This document shows, piece after piece, positions 5,785 through 7,744 of a stretch of 7,744 nucleotides of DNA. The notes under the pieces are model-generated. The model was not told where the DNA came from and made no database searches. It was given only the letters and a program-made list of their open reading frames with translations. A program made the translations under genes and the position numbers. The stretch spans positions 11,780 to 19,523 of the forward strand of contig DJBG01000215.1 in NCBI GenBank assembly GCA_002429965.1, in the 5' to 3' direction. Each line of letters starts with the position of its first letter. The stretch's first letter is position 1. Source of the stretch: Hungatella sp. UBA5982 (lineage in GTDB: Bacteria > Bacillota > Clostridia > Lachnospirales > Lachnospiraceae).

Positions 5785-6492
5785 ATGAGAAGGAGTATGG
5801 ATAAGATGCAGAATATAGATGTTCTCCCAATGGCTACGGCTCAAAAGGTAAAAACCATGATTATCCAAAAGGAGATGAAGCCGGGAGACCGGCTGCCTAC
5901 AGAGAAGGAACTGTCAGAGGTGTTTGGAGTCAGCCGTTCTACCTTGAGAGAAGCAATGAAGTATTTAAGGGCTGAAAATGTAGTTGTCATCCGCCAGGGG
6001 AGCGGAACCTTTGTCAGTGCAGGAACAGGGATCGGGGAGGATCCCCTTGGGCTGCATTTTACGGATCAGAAGTATCTTATTCAGAATCTGTTTGAAACCC
6101 GGATGTTAATTGAACCTCAGATCGCGGGACTGGCGGTTCAAAGGGCCACACCTCAGGACATTAAGAACCTTGAGAGACTGGTAGCGGAGATGGACCAGAT
6201 TCAGATCAACAGCACCGCTACGGCAGAGATGGATGTTCAGTTCCATACGGCAGTGGCAGAATGCACCCATAATGAAGTGCTTATTCGGGTGGTCCCCATA
6301 ATCAATGAATCCATCCGGCGGAGCCATGTAGAAACCCATAATGACCTGGAGAGCTTCAAACGGGCAAAACGAAGCCATAAAGGTATTTATCAAGCAATTG
6401 CCGACGGTAATTATATGGAAGCCAAATTTCTTGCCGAACGGCATGTATGGGAAACACTAAATGATGTCAGGGAAAGGGAAGGGAAAAAATGA
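5785..6492 (+). CDS. GntR-family transcriptional regulator, FadR subfamily with FCD domain
   Basis: This 235-residue DNA-binding repressor or activator probably senses a small organic acid or sugar-derived ligand. Residues about 15-78 form the winged helix-turn-helix, with the typical KPGDRLPTEKELSEVFGVSR (32-51), STLREAMKYLRAENVV (52-67) and the wing RQGSGTFVS (70-78). Residues about 98-230 form the all-helical FCD ligand domain. FETRMLIEPQIAGLAV (103-118) is its first helix, and Asp150, His154, His198 and His220 fit the D-x3-H...H...H metal-binding set of FCD proteins. The stop overlaps the start of the solute-binding lipoprotein (ATGA), so regulator and transporter are co-translated. Members of this group control gluconate, uronate, glycolate, lactate and similar operons; the ligand cannot be named from sequence. 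Palindromes upstream (5531-5546, 5740-5762) suggest autoregulation. Confidence 0.93.
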   Translation: MRRSMDKMQNIDVLPMATAQKVKTMIIQKEMKPGDRLPTEKELSEVFGVSRSTLREAMKYLRAENVVVIRQGSGTFVSAGTGIGEDPLGLHFTDQKYLIQNLFETRMLIEPQIAGLAVQRATPQDIKNLERLVAEMDQIQINSTATAEMDVQFHTAVAECTHNEVLIRVVPIINESIRRSHVETHNDLESFKRAKRSHKGIYQAIADGNYMEAKFLAERHVWETLNDVREREGKK

Positions 6493-7744
6493 AAAAAGGA
6501 TTGATTGGAAAGAAAACAATGGCAGTGGTCCTGGCGGTTCTTATGGCCGGGGGAGCGTTGGCAGGCTGTTCTTCAGGCAGCAAAGAAGTCACGGCGGCAG
6601 GTGCGGAGACCACAGAAGCAGGTGCGCAGACCACAGCAGCAGGTACGCAGACCGCATCGGCAAAGGAAGGACAGGCTCCTTCCGGAGAGATAAAACCATG
6701 TACCATAAAATTTCGTTATTGGGCTGATAATACGGATTATTCCCAGCTCATGCAGGATATTATCAAGAAGTTTAATGATGAAAACGGCAAAGGAATTACC
6801 GTCGTGGGAGAAGAAAGTCCGTGGGATGGAGGCGCATATTCAGAGAATCTGTTTAACGCTAAAATGGGAGGCGGAGATATTGACTGCGCCACATGGAAGC
6901 TCACCTCCACACCATTATTTGTAAACAACGATCTGTTGGCTGACTTAACACCAATGATCGATGTCTGGGATAAAAAAGATGAGATTGATGATAACATTTA
7001 TGAAATTATGAAAAAGGCCGGAGACATGGAGCGAATCTATGTCATGCCATGGAACATCCAGGTTCTGTATGTATATTACAGGCCCTCCATCTTTAAACAG
7101 GCAGGGATAGAGGTACCGAAGACCTATGAAGAATTCTTACAGGCTATAGAAACATGCACCATGGATACCAATGGGGATGGAAAGACTGACGTATACGGCT
7201 TTGGCATGAGAGGCGCAAAAGGCGGTCAGGAGCCATGGGGCAGCTTTGTATATCGACGGGGCGGCAGCTTTGAGGACTTAACAACACCTGAGGCGGTACA
7301 AGGCATGCAGGATTTCATTGATATTTATAAGAAAGGCTATGTTCCTCCTACAGCAACCAGTGACGGATTCAGTGAGATCATTGCCAATTTCCAGTCAGGG
7401 CTGACGGCTATGACCATTCATCATACTGGATCCAGCAAGGATATGGAAAAGCTGCTGGGAGATGATGTATCTGCATTTGCATTCCCGGCAGGTAAGGGTC
7501 AATGGACATCAATGGGAGATACGGAAACGGTTATATTTGAATCCTGTGAAAACAAAGAGGCAGCCTTTGAGTGGGTATCCTATCTGGCAGCAGGAGAAGG
7601 CCAGAAAATGTGGTGTGAGGGAACTGGAAATGTTCCGGTAAGTAAAAGTGTCCAGGAGACTGACTTTTTCCAGAATAACCGCTTTATGAAAGCCTCCATT
7701 GATGGACAGAAGTTTGCAGGTATCATTCCGATTCTTGATACAAC
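6489..7744 (+). CDS. ABC transporter extracellular solute-binding lipoprotein (family 1, sugar type), 3' partial
   Basis: This is the membrane-anchored receptor of an ABC importer, probably for a carbohydrate. The frame is open for 418 codons to the window end. Residues 1-26 form a lipoprotein signal peptide (KK-rich start, hydrophobic 11-23), with lipobox LAGC and the lipidated Cys27. Residues 28-68 are a low-complexity Ala/Gly/Thr/Gln linker, and the binding domain starts near 72 (IKFRYWADNTDY). Family-typical blocks include YYRPSIFKQAGIEVPKTYEE (196-215), MDTNGDGKTDVYGFGMRG (225-242), FQSGLTAM (301-308) and EAAFEWVSYLAAGEGQKMW (357-375). Full-length family members are about 430-470 residues, so little is missing. 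The start ATG overlaps the regulator's TGA, with the purine-rich AAGGGAAGGG just upstream. Permease genes are expected downstream. The substrate is unknown. Confidence 0.92.
   Translation, partial: MKKGLIGKKTMAVVLAVLMAGGALAGCSSGSKEVTAAGAETTEAGAQTTAAGTQTASAKEGQAPSGEIKPCTIKFRYWADNTDYSQLMQDIIKKFNDENGKGITVVGEESPWDGGAYSENLFNAKMGGGDIDCATWKLTSTPLFVNNDLLADLTPMIDVWDKKDEIDDNIYEIMKKAGDMERIYVMPWNIQVLYVYYRPSIFKQAGIEVPKTYEEFLQAIETCTMDTNGDGKTDVYGFGMRGAKGGQEPWGSFVYRRGGSFEDLTTPEAVQGMQDFIDIYKKGYVPPTATSDGFSEIIANFQSGLTAMTIHHTGSSKDMEKLLGDDVSAFAFPAGKGQWTSMGDTETVIFESCENKEAAFEWVSYLAAGEGQKMWCEGTGNVPVSKSVQETDFFQNNRFMKASIDGQKFAGIIPILDT
6597..6659 (+). repeat. Three tandem 21-bp repeats in the lipoprotein linker
   Basis: Units 6597-6617, 6618-6638 and 6639-6659 encode AGAETTE, AGAQTTA and AGTQTAS. 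Units one and two differ at only three bases; the third is more diverged. They form part of the flexible tether between the lipidated Cys and the binding domain. Such in-frame repeats can change copy number by slippage without breaking the frame. Confidence 0.85.

Noticed and set aside
6597..6659. CRISPR-like repeats
   Set aside because: The three 21-bp units are directly adjacent without spacers and are in frame within a lipoprotein linker.
7161..7218. EF-hand calcium site in the solute-binding protein (DTNGDGKTD)
   Set aside because: The motif is common in family-1 solute-binding proteins as a loop before the VYGF strand. A single short motif does not establish calcium binding.

Overview
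The window looks like chromosomal DNA from an endospore-forming, low-to-moderate GC Firmicute, most likely a Clostridium cluster XIVa / Lachnospiraceae-type organism. Support comes from a fused acetyl-CoA carboxylase carboxyltransferase (AccD-AccA), a FabK-like flavoprotein at the end of the fatty-acid operon, a spmA sporulation gene, strong AGGAGG-type ribosome binding sites and long hairpin terminators. The genus is inference only. All intact genes are on the + strand.

Layout: (1) 1-2437 is the 3' end of a fatty-acid synthesis operon: accDA (5' end outside the window) overlapping by one base a FabK/nitronate-monooxygenase-like flavoprotein. It is followed by a 2429-2585 trailer of four consecutive hairpins, the last an intrinsic terminator. 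(2) 2622-4015 is a self-contained uracil permease unit: extended -10 promoter, uraA, and a perfect 20-bp stem terminator. (3) 4096-4872 holds spmA, a spore maturation gene, apparently without its usual partner spmB next door. (4) 4785-5784 is about 1 kb with no intact gene. It contains a decayed minus-strand transposase (4963-5361) and an unassigned minus-strand frame, then a very AT-rich regulatory stretch with palindromes and two candidate promoters. (5) 5785-7744 is the start of a carbohydrate-uptake operon: a GntR/FadR-type (FCD) regulator overlapping by four bases (ATGA) a lipoprotein solute-binding protein of an ABC sugar importer, cut by the window end.

How the parts work together: accDA makes malonyl-CoA for the same pathway in which a FabK-like reductase could act. 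uraA imports uracil for salvage. The regulator and binding protein form a typical metabolite-responsive sugar-import module whose permease genes should lie just beyond the window.

I did not find a clearly new biological system. The points most worth a second look are the spmA gene beside a transposon scar, the Cys-rich tail on the FabK-like protein, the palindromes upstream of the GntR gene, and the multi-hairpin trailer after the fatty-acid operon.
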